Shown one piece after another: positions 33,953-45,901 of a stretch of 64,000 bases of DNA. Under the pieces are notes generated by a model that saw only the letters and a list, made by a program, of their open reading frames with translations, was not told where the DNA came from and made no database searches. This DNA comes from Parietaria judaica. Taxonomy: Eukaryota; Streptophyta; Magnoliopsida; Rosales; Urticaceae. Location of the stretch: the NCBI GenBank assembly GCA_954871525.1, contig OX940863.1, forward strand, positions 20,596,001-20,660,000, given 5' to 3'. Position 1 is the first letter of the stretch, and each line of letters begins with the position of its first letter. The translations under genes were made by a program, and so were the position numbers.

Positions 33953-36939
33953 CATTATATATTAGCTCTCTAATTTATCCTATTAGATCCATAAAATTAA
34001 AGCATACATTCAATCAACAAACTAAACTTAAAATGGCGTAAGGCATCAATCTATACACTAATTCGATAATAATGCGGGTTGGACTGGATTGAGTTTCGGA
34101 TTGCTTTGTGGCGAATTCAATCTATAGACTAAACTAAAATACTGTGTTATGCATCAATACATACACGATAAAACGCCAAAGACATAGAAGGGGGTGACTA
34201 ACTTAAAAGAAATATCTTTAAAATGTTAAAAAAAAAAAATGGTCGAATTGTTGGTTCGGTTCAATCCAACCCACTCTTTTCGCAAGTCGGACTCGCAAGT
34301 AAAGTTAGGGCCGGGTCCAATCGATTGAATTGGGCAGTTGAGTTAGGCAACAAATGCACAACCCTAATCGCAATGGCATGATAAGGCTAAACATAAGTAT
34401 ATTGTCTATGCATTTCAAGCTTCAACCTCCACACAAACATTCACTATTTATAAATAATTAAATTTTTACAGAGTATACATATTTTTTCTTTTCTAAATTG
34501 ATGGACTATGAATAATATTCTGTATTCGAATATGATTCTCAAGAAATGTGCTTGAAGATCCCATTACCGTTGAAATGCACGTGGCACGCACATGCAAAGT
34601 GAACCAGTGATCTAAACTCTAAAGTCTTTAAGTGTACATATCATTAAGGCTCTCTGCCTGGCCAATTGAGCCCATGGAAGACAAAGCTCGTGTCTCTTAA
34701 CTTGTCAAAAGCTTGTTGGGCCTGGCCTACAAGTTTAGGGGCTATTTTGGTACGAGCCCAATTATTTGGAATTTTGTATAAACTGTATCATCACCAAATT
34801 TCTAAGACTTTATTATATTCTATCAAAATGATTAAAAAAAGTTGCGAGTATTACACACACCTATAGGCCTAAATGTCCAAGCCATATCGTGAATGCTATT
34901 TTTAATCCATTTCAGTCATATACTATACAGCGCAATGAATAGACATCCGAACCTTTGATAGCTCATATTCAATTACAAAGCAATCACTATGTAAATGGTA
35001 CAAAAATAGGGTTCGAGATAGCGATTGATAATTTATGGAAGAAAGTTTTGAGGATATTACTCAACAATCTGAGGCCCTTAAGAGTTACAGGGAGCGCAGG
35101 CGATCGCGAAATCTGTCATTTTGACAAGGGTCGTAGTTCTTTTAGTGAACGATTCTTCGCGAGCAACTGGACATGTATCTAAATCTAATTAAATGATTTT
35201 GCTGATATTAACACCGAATTAATTGCGCAATTGTTGAACAATTCTCTTCCGAATACATAATCTAACATTCAGCTTCGACCTCGGTGATATTTCTAATAGA
35301 AATGTTGATAGAGACTTTATGAACAAAGTGTATTTTCTTGTTTTGTGTAGGGCTTATAATTTTCAGTCTTAAAGATAACATTGACAAGAATATATTTGGT
35401 GGAAAAACTTAACCAAATGAAGAAAAAAAAAAGTGTAAATTTCTAGTTCATAGTTCAACAAATATTCCTTTTGCAGTCAAAAAGATAAAGTACTCCAATG
35501 GTGGGCCCAAGTTTGCCACAATAGAGAGCTACATGACATAAACTTTTGGTTATTAAATATTAATTAGAAGGGGTATTTTCTCCAATGTAAAGCAAAGAAT
35601 GTGACTCTAGGACTTTGTCAGATTGGATAATGCTAGATTTAGTAAATACATATTCACTACACAAGGATAATACAGATTGGTGTGTGACAGTAAATACTAA
35701 ATAGTGTCACACACTACTCTAGTAGAGTTTCCTAATATTAGTGGCCAAACCAAAACCATATAATAAAATAAAGTGAAATCTGATGAAATTATCACAGCCT
35801 GTCTGTGATGAGCAAAAAGTAAAAGGCAAAGTGTGTGTGTGATGGGCAATTATTAAACAAGCTTATGTTTATGTCCTACATATTAATTATTTGGCTCCTT
35901 TTTTAGTGGTTTTTGAGTGTCTTTAACAATGTGTAGCACAAAGACATAACCTTTTTGTCCATATAGATATGCCTTGGAAACCAAGTCAGTCTTTATTTCT
36001 ATTCAATTTGAATGATTTTTTTTTTCTTAAATGCTTAATGTGACAAGTGTAATTGGAAATGCATTTCATTTAAGTGCAACAATTTGGGTATTATAGATAC
36101 TTGAGAGTTTGCCTAGAGTGAAAAATAAGGTAAGCTCATTTATTTCTCTTTTCACAAAATGTTCCATTCATATAGCAAGCTAAAGAAACTACATTATCAT
36201 TATCATTCTAATTGGTTGAGATAGAAGCGGGCCCGTCCTAATATTATAAGTTTTCGTACGAAACGGTCATTTTTATCTTTATATTTTTAGTGCGGCCTTT
36301 CAGTTTTCATTAGAAAGAATATTTATTTTCTAAATAGGGATGGATGCCTCGCTCGATTTTGAAGATACGAGCTCGAACAACCCGTACCCATCCGCTTTTC
36401 ATTTAAACATGGTTCATGATAAATAGTTATTGGGTAGCTCACTATTACTATAACATAATAATATTTTGCTTATATAACAAATACCAAATGATCATCATCA
36501 GTCACCACCGTGGCTTCTTCTATTATGATCTAACGGATCACAACAAGAAGTTTTGGAGCAAGCAAAAGTTAAAGTTGAAGCCATGTGGCATGTGCAATGC
36601 CATTTCCAAGCCCCCAATTAGATAAAACCAAAGACAAAGTAAACTAAACAATAATTTAAGTTAACAACAAAGAAAGCGACTCTATGAACCTGAAAACATA
36701 AAAATCAAAGAAAAGAAAAAGAAAATCCAATTGCAATGATGATCATTGATCAAGAAAAGAGAGTGAGTGAATCACAGATTTCAGAGCTGGCAATAACAAC
36801 AATAACACAATGGGACCATTTTCTTGCATGCTTGTAACAAACAAAAAACCTCACCTTTCTTCGTGTCCCTATATCCTGTCCTTTTTGGTGTTTGTGGGCT
36901 CTCTCTCTCTCTAGCTTTTCACCTCAAAAACACAAACAA
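33018..36939. other. Intergenic DNA upstream of the BTB gene region
   Basis: AT-rich, with a long TA run at 33909-33951. The segment 34230-34380 (GGTTCGGTTCAATCC, AACCCTAATC) looks like the edge of an unclassified repeat. Open frames at 34955-35182 and 36416-36625 have no recognisable domain and are not called. Confidence 0.5.
33909..33951. repeat. (TA)n microsatellite
   Basis: Uninterrupted AT dinucleotide run read directly. Confidence 0.95.
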
Positions 36940-37450
36940 AAACTCAGATTAAGACCTCAAGATCATATTTTGACCAACACCCAATTGAGAATACACTATT
37001 AGGACTCAATCACTCTTCAATTTTGATGTTCAAATTCAGCCATTTCCCCCTCTCTCTCTCCTCAAAAACTTATATTAAAACCACAAGATCATTTTTTGAC
37101 CAACACCCATCTGAGAAGACACTAAGCACTACACTCACTCACTCACTCTTCAAGTTCAAGGTTCAAATTCAACCGTCTTATCCTCTATCGCTCATCTAAA
37201 AACTCATGATAGGACTTCAAGATCATGTTTTGACCAACACCCAGTTGAGAAGACACTAAGTACTTTATCTTGGATCTCAAGGTTCAAACTTCAAATTCAA
37301 CCCTCTCTCTCTCTATCTCTCTTCTAAAAGGACCTCATCAAGATCATATTTTGACCAACACCCAGTTGAAAAAACACCAAGTACTTCACTCACTCTTCAA
37401 GCTCAAGCTTCAAATTCAACCGTTTTAACATCTCTCCCTCTCTCTCGTCA
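36940..37450 (+). promoter_or_regulatory. Four tandem promoter/leader repeats with W-box cores
   Basis: An imperfect unit of 121-134 bp occurs four times: AAGATCAT-TTTTGACCAACACCC, then GAGAAGACACTAAGTACT, ACTCTTCAAG and TTCAAATTCAACC, then a CT-rich tract. Each unit carries TTGACC (36970, 37096, 37230, 37351), the WRKY-binding W-box core. The array ends about 190 bases before the BTB start codon and could lie in the promoter or the 5' leader. Regulation by WRKY factors is inference. Confidence 0.75.
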
Positions 37451-37642
37451 CTTTCGCAATTAATGCAATTCAGTGAGTGAACGTTTCATCGTCTTTCTCC
37501 CATGTCCTTTTGCTATCTGCTTCTCGTTTCCTCCGCCATTTTTAATTCCCTCTCTCTCTCTCTCTCAGCTCTGATGCCGATGCACTCACAGCTACACGAC
37601 AACTAAACATATACATACATACATTACATTACATATATATTA

Positions 37643-39987
37643 ATGGCAGCGACAACAACGACAACACTCAAAACGACACCAACGACTCATCATCATCATC
37701 ATCACTGCCCAAAACCCCAAACCCCGGCGCAGCCGCCGATCGCCAAGCCCAAACGCCGTCGCTGCAGAGAAACGGCCGTCTCCGGCGACCCCGCGAGCTC
37801 AAACCCTAGCACGCCGGCAGCGACGGCGTCGTTTCAGTCTCCGTCGCCGTCGTCCTCGCCGTCGACGTTCCGGATCCGCTTCTCGCCGGGGAGCCTCTCG
37901 CCGGTCATGGACTTCGTCAACGGCGGCTTCGGCAACGGCCAGAGCCACCACCACGAAACGACGCCGTCTTCGTCGAGCTTCACGAAGTTCAACTCCGTCC
38001 TCACCGCCGGGCTGCTGAACCCGATGTCCCCGCCTCTGGCGATGTCGGAGAAGACCCGATCGAGCCCGACTCTGTTCGAGATGATGGCGAGCGAGCCCGA
38101 GATTCTTCCCCGGGCGAACATTGCTCACCGGAACCCTAACCCTAATTCCAATCTCCATTTCACGGTCCAGGACAAGCAGGCGATGGCGATGCAGCGAATC
38201 ATGGACGTGCTGAGCTCGCGGAGCCCGAACAGCCTCTTCAACGACGCTCCGTCGAGCGACATCAAGCTCACGCTGAGCTCCCGGGACGGAATCAGCGTCT
38301 CGATGAGCGTCCACCGGCAGATTCTGGTGGCGCACAGCCGGTTTTTTGCCGCGAAGCTCTCGGACAGGTGGGCGAAGCAGCAGAAGGCGGCGGAGGCGGC
38401 TGGGAGCTCGCCGTCACCGCACATCGTGGAGATCGCTGACTGCGAGGACGTCGAGGTTTACATCGAGACGCTGAGGCTGATGTATTGCAAGGATCTGAAG
38501 AAGAAGCTCATGAGGGAGGATGTGCCCAGAGTTCTCGGCATCTTGAAGGTATGTGTAAACACGAAAACCGGATGATACCGAATGCACAGAGTAAAAACCT
38601 ATTAACTTTATATTGTTCTACATAATTGGTCGAATTTCGTGGTGGGATTTCAATGGAATTGATTGGTTTTTCTGTATAGTATCAAAGATGGGACATTTAA
38701 GTGTTACAGGGATTTCATTGTTCTTATTGACAAGGTTACATTTGGATGATTGGGAACATTGCTTAGTGTGTTTCAATCCCGTTTCGAAATTGAAACCGAA
38801 TATTATACGGTCCCAGTAACCGAATTCGGCCAAAGTCCACATCAACCGAAATTTATCCGGGTGGAAACGGAGCTGAATTTAGTTTCCTGTTTTCGGTTTA
38901 GGGCACCGGGTACCAGCTTCCTGTTTTCGGTTTCAGGATGTCTCATTCACCCAAGACCGAGAAATTCAGTTTATTCGATTTGCACAAAGTTCTTGTAATT
39001 CTGTTTCTGAAATTTGTAATTCTTATTTGAGTATAGGTTTCAGCTGCAATCGGATTCGACGCTGGGGTTTTGTCTTGTTTGGAGTACTTAGAAGCTGCTC
39101 CGTGGGCTGAGGAAGAAGAAGAGAAAGTTGCGTCCCTCTTGTCGGAGCTCCGGTTAGAAGGCGCTGGAGCGTCTGACGTTCTCAAAAGGGTTTCGACCGA
39201 AATCGTCAATAACGATGCAGCCGAAGAGGGAAACGACAACAACAACGAAGAAATACTTCTCAAACTCTTGCACGTCGTTCTCGAGGGCAAAGACGAGAAG
39301 GCGAGGAGAGATATGAAAGGGTTAGTCTTGAAGATGCTACGAGAGAATTCATCCCAAAACGAGCTCCGAAAAGAGTCGTTGTACTCGGCTTGCGACGGTT
39401 GCTTGACTTTACTGAGACAACATTTTCTGAAGGCAGCGGATTCGGACTTAAGCGATGTGGGACAAATTTCACGGCAAGCCGATAATTTGCATTGGATTCT
39501 CGATATCTTGATCGATAGGCAGATCGCCGAGGAATTCATGAAAATATGGGCGTCGCAGACCGAACTCGCCAGTTCGCACTCTAAAGTCCCTGCAGTTCAT
39601 CGGTTCGAGATAAGCAGGGTCACAGCTCGTCTTTTCGTCGGCATCGGAAAAGGGCAGATTCTAGCTTCAAAAGACGTGAGAGGCATGCTTTTGAAGACGT
39701 GGTTGGTGCCGTTCTACGATGATTTTGGGTGGATGAGAAGGGCATCGAAGGGGCTCGATCGTCATTTGATCGAGGACGGGCTCAGCAGCACGATTCTCAC
39801 CCTCCCGTTGGCGTGGCAGCAGGATATTCTGCTCGCCTGGTTTGACCGCTTTTTGAACTCCGGCGAGGATTGCCCGAATATCCAAAGGGGGTTCGAAGTA
39901 TGGTGGCGGAGAGCGTTTTGGAGACGGAGCGGCGAGCGGGAAACGACCCGGTCGTTGAGAATCGCAAACGGAACGATGGAGAATTAG
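37643..39987 (+). CDS. BTB/POZ domain protein (two exons)
   Basis: Exon 1 is 37643-38548 and exon 2 is 39037-39987, joined in phase 0 with a GT donor (AAG|GTATGT) and AG acceptor (TATAG|GTTTCA). The spliced protein has 618 residues. Residues 1-180 are low-complexity: Thr-rich start, a His run (15-21), a basic KPKRRRCR patch (35-42, possible nuclear signal), then Ser/Pro. The BTB fold starts near 205 ([12 protein letters not shown]...[21 protein letters not shown]) and runs to about 300. Exon 2 starts [23 protein letters not shown], then a long helical C-terminal region as in the Arabidopsis At1g63850 group. Such proteins usually act as Cullin-3 substrate adaptors or in light signalling; the substrate is unknown here. 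Confidence 0.92.
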
Positions 39988-40089
39988 TAGAGAATATGGG
40001 TCTGGATTTTTTTATTTTTGGTTATTGGTTTTCATGGCTTTATTTTTCTGATTTTCTTTTGACCAAATCAGAGATCGTTGACTTCATAT

Positions 40090-41467
40090 AGGCTTGTTGT
40101 GTTTCTGTTTTACCGGTTTACAATGATATACAGTGTTGCAATCTTTCTGTTGTTGATCTCGAAAACTCATGAAATTCTTGATAAATAACAATAAACGGTC
40201 TTTCTTTGGAGAAAATATCAATCGATTTAAACCATGACGGATTAAACACATAAATTTATCAAAAATTAGAAATACGAATTCGTTTTCAAGATCAAAAGGC
40301 AACAATCTAACACTTAAAGTTGCCCTTTCTTTTTTTTCTTTTTTTTTCCCTATGATATGTTGTACAATTTATGCAAGAATTCTCTTACTCTTCTCATGGT
40401 GAATTTAGCTGAAATTGAATATGTACATAGAATTGTGTGAGTGCTTTTCTTGATTATTGTTGGCATATGCACTGTGTCAGATACAACGGGTTTTAATCAT
40501 GCAAGCCATTAAGACGACCCAAATTATGAAATATGAATAACATGTCATATATTATATTTAAGTATATAATATATGTATATAAATTAGGGGTGAAAATTTT
40601 GTACTCGGTTCCCGGTTTTGTCCCGGTTCTGGTCCCGGTACCGGACCGTTTTCGGCAAAAAATCAGTTTTTTCTTTTTACTATAACCTAAAAAGGGACGT
40701 CCCGGTTCCGGCTTGAAAAACCAAAACCAAAACCAATTCAAAACCTGAAATTCCCGGTTTTCTTGTCCCGGTTCTGGTTTTATGTCGTTTTGTTATAAGT
40801 TTGTCGTTTTTTTAGCATGTCATTTCTTATAAGTCGTTTACTATTAGGGTTTTAATCCATTATTTTTTTTCCAGCCCATTATTTTAACAGGTCATTTATT
40901 TTTCACCCATTACTCGGTATTTTATTTAACATGTCATTTCTTATATGTCGTTTTGTTATAAAAAAATAATTTGTTTGTACTCGGTATTTACTATTTAGCA
41001 TTTTAGACTCGGTTTTTTGCACTGAGATTTGGATTTGGCATTGTGAAGTTCACGACGTGAACTCGGATCTTGCATTTGTTTATTTTGTATTTTGCTTTTG
41101 TACTCGGATTTGGTATTTTACATTTTGGATTTACTCGGATTTGGTAATTTGCATTTTGGATTTGTTTTTTTTTTTCAAGTTTCTATCATGGATTTTGTCC
41201 CGGATTTGTCCCGTTTTTCGTCCTGAATTTTGGTCCTAAAAAAATTGGGATTTTAATCGGTGTCCCGGTCCCGGTTCTGATTTAAAACAAAAACAAGGAC
41301 TTTTCATAACCAGAACCAAAACCTGGACATAAAACTGTGTCCTGATTTTACCGGGACAGGGACAAAAAATAGTCAAATTCCCGATTCCCGGATCTGGTTT
41401 CAGCCCTAAATTATAAATAACAGCTAAAGCTAGAATTAATGGACTAACAAGAAGTTAACAAACACAT
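40090..41467. other. Intergenic DNA with a TAGGG-type repeat
   Basis: The segment 40585-41408 starts TAGGGGTGAAAATTTTG and its right end reads, in reverse complement, TAGGGCTGAAACCAG. The interior is rich in CCCGGTTC/GAACCGG motifs, so it is probably a MITE. No clear target duplication. A related head occurs at 11219-11257. Confidence 0.45.
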
Positions 41468-41540
41468 GGGGATGTAGCTCAGATGGTAGAGCGCTCGCTT
41501 AGCATGCGAGAGGCACGGGGATCGATACCCCGCATCTCCA
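41468..41540 (+). tRNA. tRNA-Ala (anticodon AGC)
   Basis: 73-base cloverleaf. Acceptor GGGGATG pairs with CATCTCC; D arm GCTC-AGATGGTA-GAGC; anticodon stem CTCGC/GCGAG around loop TTAGCAT (AGC at 41501-41503); T arm with GATCGATAC loop region; discriminator A. Pol III A and B boxes are internal. A T6 run at 41555-41560 is the terminator. CAA-containing sequence lies just upstream, as is common for plant tRNA genes. CCA is not encoded. Confidence 0.95.
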
Positions 41541-41554
41541 TGTTCAGCTACTAA

Positions 41555-41560
41555 TTTTTT
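41555..41560 (+). terminator. Pol III T-run terminator of tRNA-Ala
   Basis: Six T residues 15 bases after the tRNA 3' end. Confidence 0.8.
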
Positions 41561-41898
41561 CCCACTCAAGAGACAATGAATTGTTAGAAAATGAATAAAA
41601 AAGCAAGAAACCGACACTTTTATTTTTCCAACATACCAAAAAGCGACAAGAAAATTTACAACCAACAACAACAAGGAAACGACAAAGATAGTGCTTGATT
41701 TACAAGAAAACGACATGCTCCGCATCTCCAACTCAAACCCAGATAGGCAAAAAACGACAAAGATAATTACAAATGAGAAAAAGATATATTTTGGCAAACC
41801 CAGAAAGCTCGTTACAGATATTATCATTGCTATTAACATATTTGGCTCTTGTGTAATAATAAATAACTACGTTATGTGAGTCTAAGAAAACATGTGCT

Positions 41899-44820
41899 TT
41901 AGAATTGTTGTCGTTTGACACCACTTTGGTTGGAATTGGAATTGGAATTGGAAGTGGAAGGATCACACTCTTCATCGAAGTGTTTGAAGAAGGAAGTCAA
42001 CGTGGCACAATCATAGTTCAGCTCCCCAGGCTTTGCATATTTTTGCCTAAAAATCAAATCCCAATAATCATTAACAAAAAAGAAAGGAACATTTTCTTTT
42101 ATATATACTCTATTTTTATTTTTTTTGCAAAAATATACCTTTTGTTTTACAAAACAACACAAATATACCACTCAAAAGTGTACTTTAGTTTATTTTCTAT
42201 ACCATTTCCGTTTTCACCCAAAATTGCCCTTATTCGTAATTTTAAACTTTTTTATACTCTTTAGTCTCATTTCGAGAAAAAAAAAAAACCATATATTTTC
42301 TATCACCGATTGTCAATTTTAGGAATATTATTTATTCAAAAAACTTAGTTAAATTAAATATTAGAAACATAAGGGTAGTATTGTCAAATTATATTTAGAG
42401 AGTATATTTGGACAGTTTTTAAAATTAGAGGGTATATTGCACAAAAAAAAAAAGGTATAGAATAGCTTTTTAAAAAAAAAGTACAAATAAGATAAATATC
42501 ATGTTAATTACCAGTCTTGATCAGCCAACATATCATCTGTTAATCCGAATTTCCTCATCTCTGCCTCACTGTGATGAACTAGCAAGCTGTATCTGCAATA
42601 TATTTAAGAGGACTTTCAAACGACATGTCGTTTTGGTATGAAAACGACATTGATTGAACAAGCCTACCTTCCACCTTGACCTTTCTCCATGACCACCATT
42701 TTGCCGTTGCCAAAGTTGTTGAGCCCGTGGAATTGCTCAACGGTCCATTTGTACCATCTCATCAGGAACACTCTCAGCGTCAGTCCGTGCGAGACGATCA
42801 CCAAGTTCATCCCCGGATTCCGATCTCCCGGCGGCTGGAACCGCCCGATATCGATGTCCGACTTCAATGTTTCTCTAAACCCTGTCATGTCATGGAAGGA
42901 TGAAACCGGGACGGGTTACCGGTATTGTTTTTTTAAATATTTGTTATCTCATTAGTAAGTAATTGGTGTATAGACCAGTAAAAATCGATAATAGTATTAT
43001 GTAAAAGCCTAAGTGTTAGTTTTTTTTTTTTTGAATTTAAAGATATAAACGTAAAAGATATGAAATCCGAGAATACTAAATTACCAATTTTTAAAATAGT
43101 ATCTGAGACAGAGATAATTAAGCTACACCTCTATCTATTTACTGTATTTTACTGAGATTGCGCATTAATTTATAAGGAAAAAGTTCAAAATCAAAGTACC
43201 TGTGATTCTATCGTAAACATCGGCCGCGGATTCACCATCGGCGAATCGAAAGAAGAAACGACCGTAAAGATTTCGCATTGTTTTCTCTACTCTCATCTTT
43301 TCTCTGTCCTGAAAGTTCCCTTTTCCAGAGAAAAAACTCATGTTTATAGTTATAAATTTTAAGATACAAGGCTAGTTATAATTATTTATAGAAAGAAAAA
43401 AAATTAGGAAAAGAAAGTAACACTTAATCAAGTGTAATTTTCACTTATATAATTCTAATTTTATTATTTGAATATGATTCAGTTGCAATATCTAATGAAA
43501 GTTATCAAATGCTATAAACTATTAAACTTCATACTATAGTTATTTATAACCCCTAATTAATAATTTTGCAGTTATTTGGGAATATTGTGGCACATGTACC
43601 CAAAGTCTTTGAAAAGTTGATATTAAGTTCCCATTCTTTTTTTTTTGGGCGGAGAAAGTTGCCAAACTTTTATTTTGTATCTTTCATCATGTTTCCGTCC
43701 AGAATTGCACCACGGGTCACGTTATTAAACCCATTAAATATACATTTTTAATAAAAAAAACTAAAATAAAATTGATTTATCAATGATAAACAATGGTATA
43801 TTTTATGGGTTTAAAAACCTTATACATGGCACTGCTTAACGTTTCTGGACGAAAACATAGCGGAAGACAAAAAATAAGAGTTTGGCAACTTTTGCCACTT
43901 AAAAAAATAATGGGAACTTATTGTCAACTTTTCAAAGAATTTGAATACTTATGCCACCATTTTCCTTAATTATTTATAGGTCCATGCCTATATATTAATT
44001 AACAATAAGTTTTTGTGAGAGGATTTTCCTAATATAAATTTGACAAATCTAGACATTGTACAATAATTAATTACTATTATACTCAACACCATGTAATCAT
44101 TTTATATCAAACTTAATATTGTATCATTGGCTAATAATTCTTTTTATAATGTAATGTAAAATAATAATTAGGATGAACATAATTAAATTTGTATATATCA
44201 TTGTGCTTGAACTTTTTATAATTAAATTTGTATATATCGTTCAATCATCATTGTGCTTGAACTTTTTATAATTAAATTTGTATATATCATTGTGCTTGAA
44301 CTTTTTATTTAATTAATCAATCAAATACTCAAGCAACAAAACTAATTAATTGACATTTTTCGTGTTAATAAGGGGTTAAAAGCAGAAGAAGGGTACCGAA
44401 ATCTTGCTCGCGGAGCCGAGGCTCCTCACGGACACCGGCAATCCTCGAGCGCTCGAACGCACGGCCGAGGTAGCGCAGCGTCTCACGGGTCCTCTTGTAG
44501 GGCGACACGTAGAAGTAGGCCTTCCAGTCGTCGATCCCGTCCTGCTCGATAAGCTCCCGGATCTCCCTCCCACAGGCTCTGGCCTGTGCTTTCCCTTTCT
44601 CGGTCAGCGAGATCTTCGGGTCCGCCGTGCGTGTGTACACGCTCTCGTCGACGTTGCCCTCGCTCTCGCCGTGGCGAACGAGGATGATCCGGCGCGGCCT
44701 CGGCGGGGGAATCTTGGGGAATCTTTTGGTGCCGTCATGGTTGTTGGTGTCGCTAGGGTTCGGAGAATAGGAGCATTGAATGGTGGTAGCTGAGGAAAGC
44801 GAGAGAGTGAAGAGTGGCAT
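41899..44820 (-). CDS. Phosphoglycerate mutase-like protein, AT74 type (five exons)
   Basis: Exons on the minus strand: 44397-44820, 43200-43319, 42668-42881, 42512-42592 and 41899-42046. All introns are GT-AG and phases agree, giving 328 residues. The histidine-phosphatase signature RRIILVRHGESEGN places the catalytic RHG at 49-51. Partner features are YFYVSPYKRTRETL (102-115), REQDFGNFQ at the exon 1/2 joint, DGESAADVYDRI in exon 2 and the second catalytic His in LVIVSHGLTLRVFLMRW (H213, exon 3). This is the set seen in Arabidopsis AT74/AT74H. The family name reflects the fold; glycolytic activity is not shown, and phosphatase activity on an unknown substrate is plausible. The C-terminal tail ends in an Asn/Ser repeat. 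The start ATG has an overlapping upstream ORF. Confidence 0.92.
43578..43965. mobile_element. Inverted-repeat MITE in intron 1 (member 3)
   Basis: The left end GGGAATATTGTGGCACATGT and the reverse complement of the right end (GGAAAATGGTGGCATAAGTA) are similar. Internal segments pair (TTTGAAAAGTTGATATTAAG with CTTATTGTCAACTTTTCAAA). 388 bp, non-coding, inside intron 1 of the mutase-like gene. Target duplication not clear. Confidence 0.65.
44171..44308. repeat. Three short direct repeats in intron 1
   Basis: The unit TAATTAAATTTGTATATATC ... ATTGTGCTTGAACTTTTTAT occurs three times at roughly 44175, 44219 and 44269; the middle copy has a short extra segment. Confidence 0.85.
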
Positions 44821-44885
44821 TGTGTTTGTTTCCCGGGAAAATCACGAGAAGTTGAAGAAGATTGTGTCTGTGTGTGGCTCTCCAT
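44604..44885 (-). other. Overlapping upstream ORF of the mutase-like gene
   Basis: An ATG at 44885, 65 bases upstream of the main start and in another frame, opens 93 codons (MESHTQTQSSSTSRDF...) that overlap the main coding sequence. Its context (A at -3, G at +4) is stronger than that of the main ATG (A at -3, C at +4). If the transcript includes it, it should reduce translation of the main protein. The transcription start is unknown. Confidence 0.5.
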
Positions 44886-45863
44886 CGTTGTTGTGAGTGA
44901 TTGATTGAATCCTACGTGTGAATTTGAATGATGCTTATGATTGTATTTTTTAGAGGATAATATATGAAGTTTATTTTTAGGTTAATTTAGAGTATGAGTA
45001 TCCTTACCTTATACTAATTTTTTGTTTTGCTGATCATGTTAATCAAATTTTTTTTATTTACCGCCAACGTTTGTAATATATATTGACTATTTCGCTTTTT
45101 AATAAAATTATGTCCCCTAATTCAATTGATTTAACTTAATTTTTTATTTAACACTAACAAAATTTCTTCTTCCTCTGGAAATGATACATGTGCAAATTGC
45201 TATAAAATCATAACTCAATCCTCCCAATTTTTAAAGAAATTCTCTTAACAGAACGTCTAAAATTTTGTTACATGTAGACATAATTTTGTTGAGAAGAAAA
45301 ATAGTAAGCATTCAGAATTTTGATTGTGCAAAATAATGATCAGTAAGAATTTTGGCCAAAATTTTGGCCGTGAAAAATAATTATACAAAAAAGAAAAATT
45401 AGGCAACTCATCTAAACCCATTTTCTTATTGTTTTTGTTGTGGTAATTAATTAAGTCAAATAAAGAAAGAAAAAAAAAAACCATTAATTGTTTGTGTTCT
45501 TCAATTAATAAAGAGTCATTCTTTCATGTCACGAGAAGATTTTCGTTGAAAAAAGTGAATCGGCTGTTTTGAATACACTATAACAAAATTAGATTTTTGT
45601 AGAAAGAAGTGAACCGGCCGTTTTGAATAGGTTTCAACCGCACACTAATTGCGTCGTTGCACGTATCGAGTATAAAAAGACAAATACGTTGCAAAACACT
45701 GCCACGAATCTTCTTTCTTTGTCAGTTTGTCACGATTTTTTTCCCCCTATATGTCGCATCGATATTGAGCTTAATATCGTTTCGTATACCCTCTTGATTT
45801 AAATGATGCCACGTACTATTACTTAAAAAAATCAATATTATTTGAAGTCAATTACAAATAGTC

Positions 45864-45901
<38 letters not shown>

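Noticed and set aside
34955..35182. 75-codon frame considered as a gene fragment
   Set aside because: No recognisable domain, no exon signals and no neighbouring coding sequence.
36940..37450. Tandem spaced repeats considered as a CRISPR-like array
   Set aside because: Units are imperfect, over 120 bp and have no unique spacers; the context is a plant promoter.
37799..38424. Arg-rich antisense frames across BTB exon 1
   Set aside because: Shadow frames of a GC-rich exon; no domain, no splice or promoter signals.
38613..38998. Frames inside the BTB intron
   Set aside because: The intron boundaries are clear and the peptides have no family resemblance.
41717..41732. CCGCATCTCCA near the tRNA, matching the tRNA 3' end
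   Set aside because: Only 11 bases and inside no tRNA-like fold; chance or a tiny fragment.
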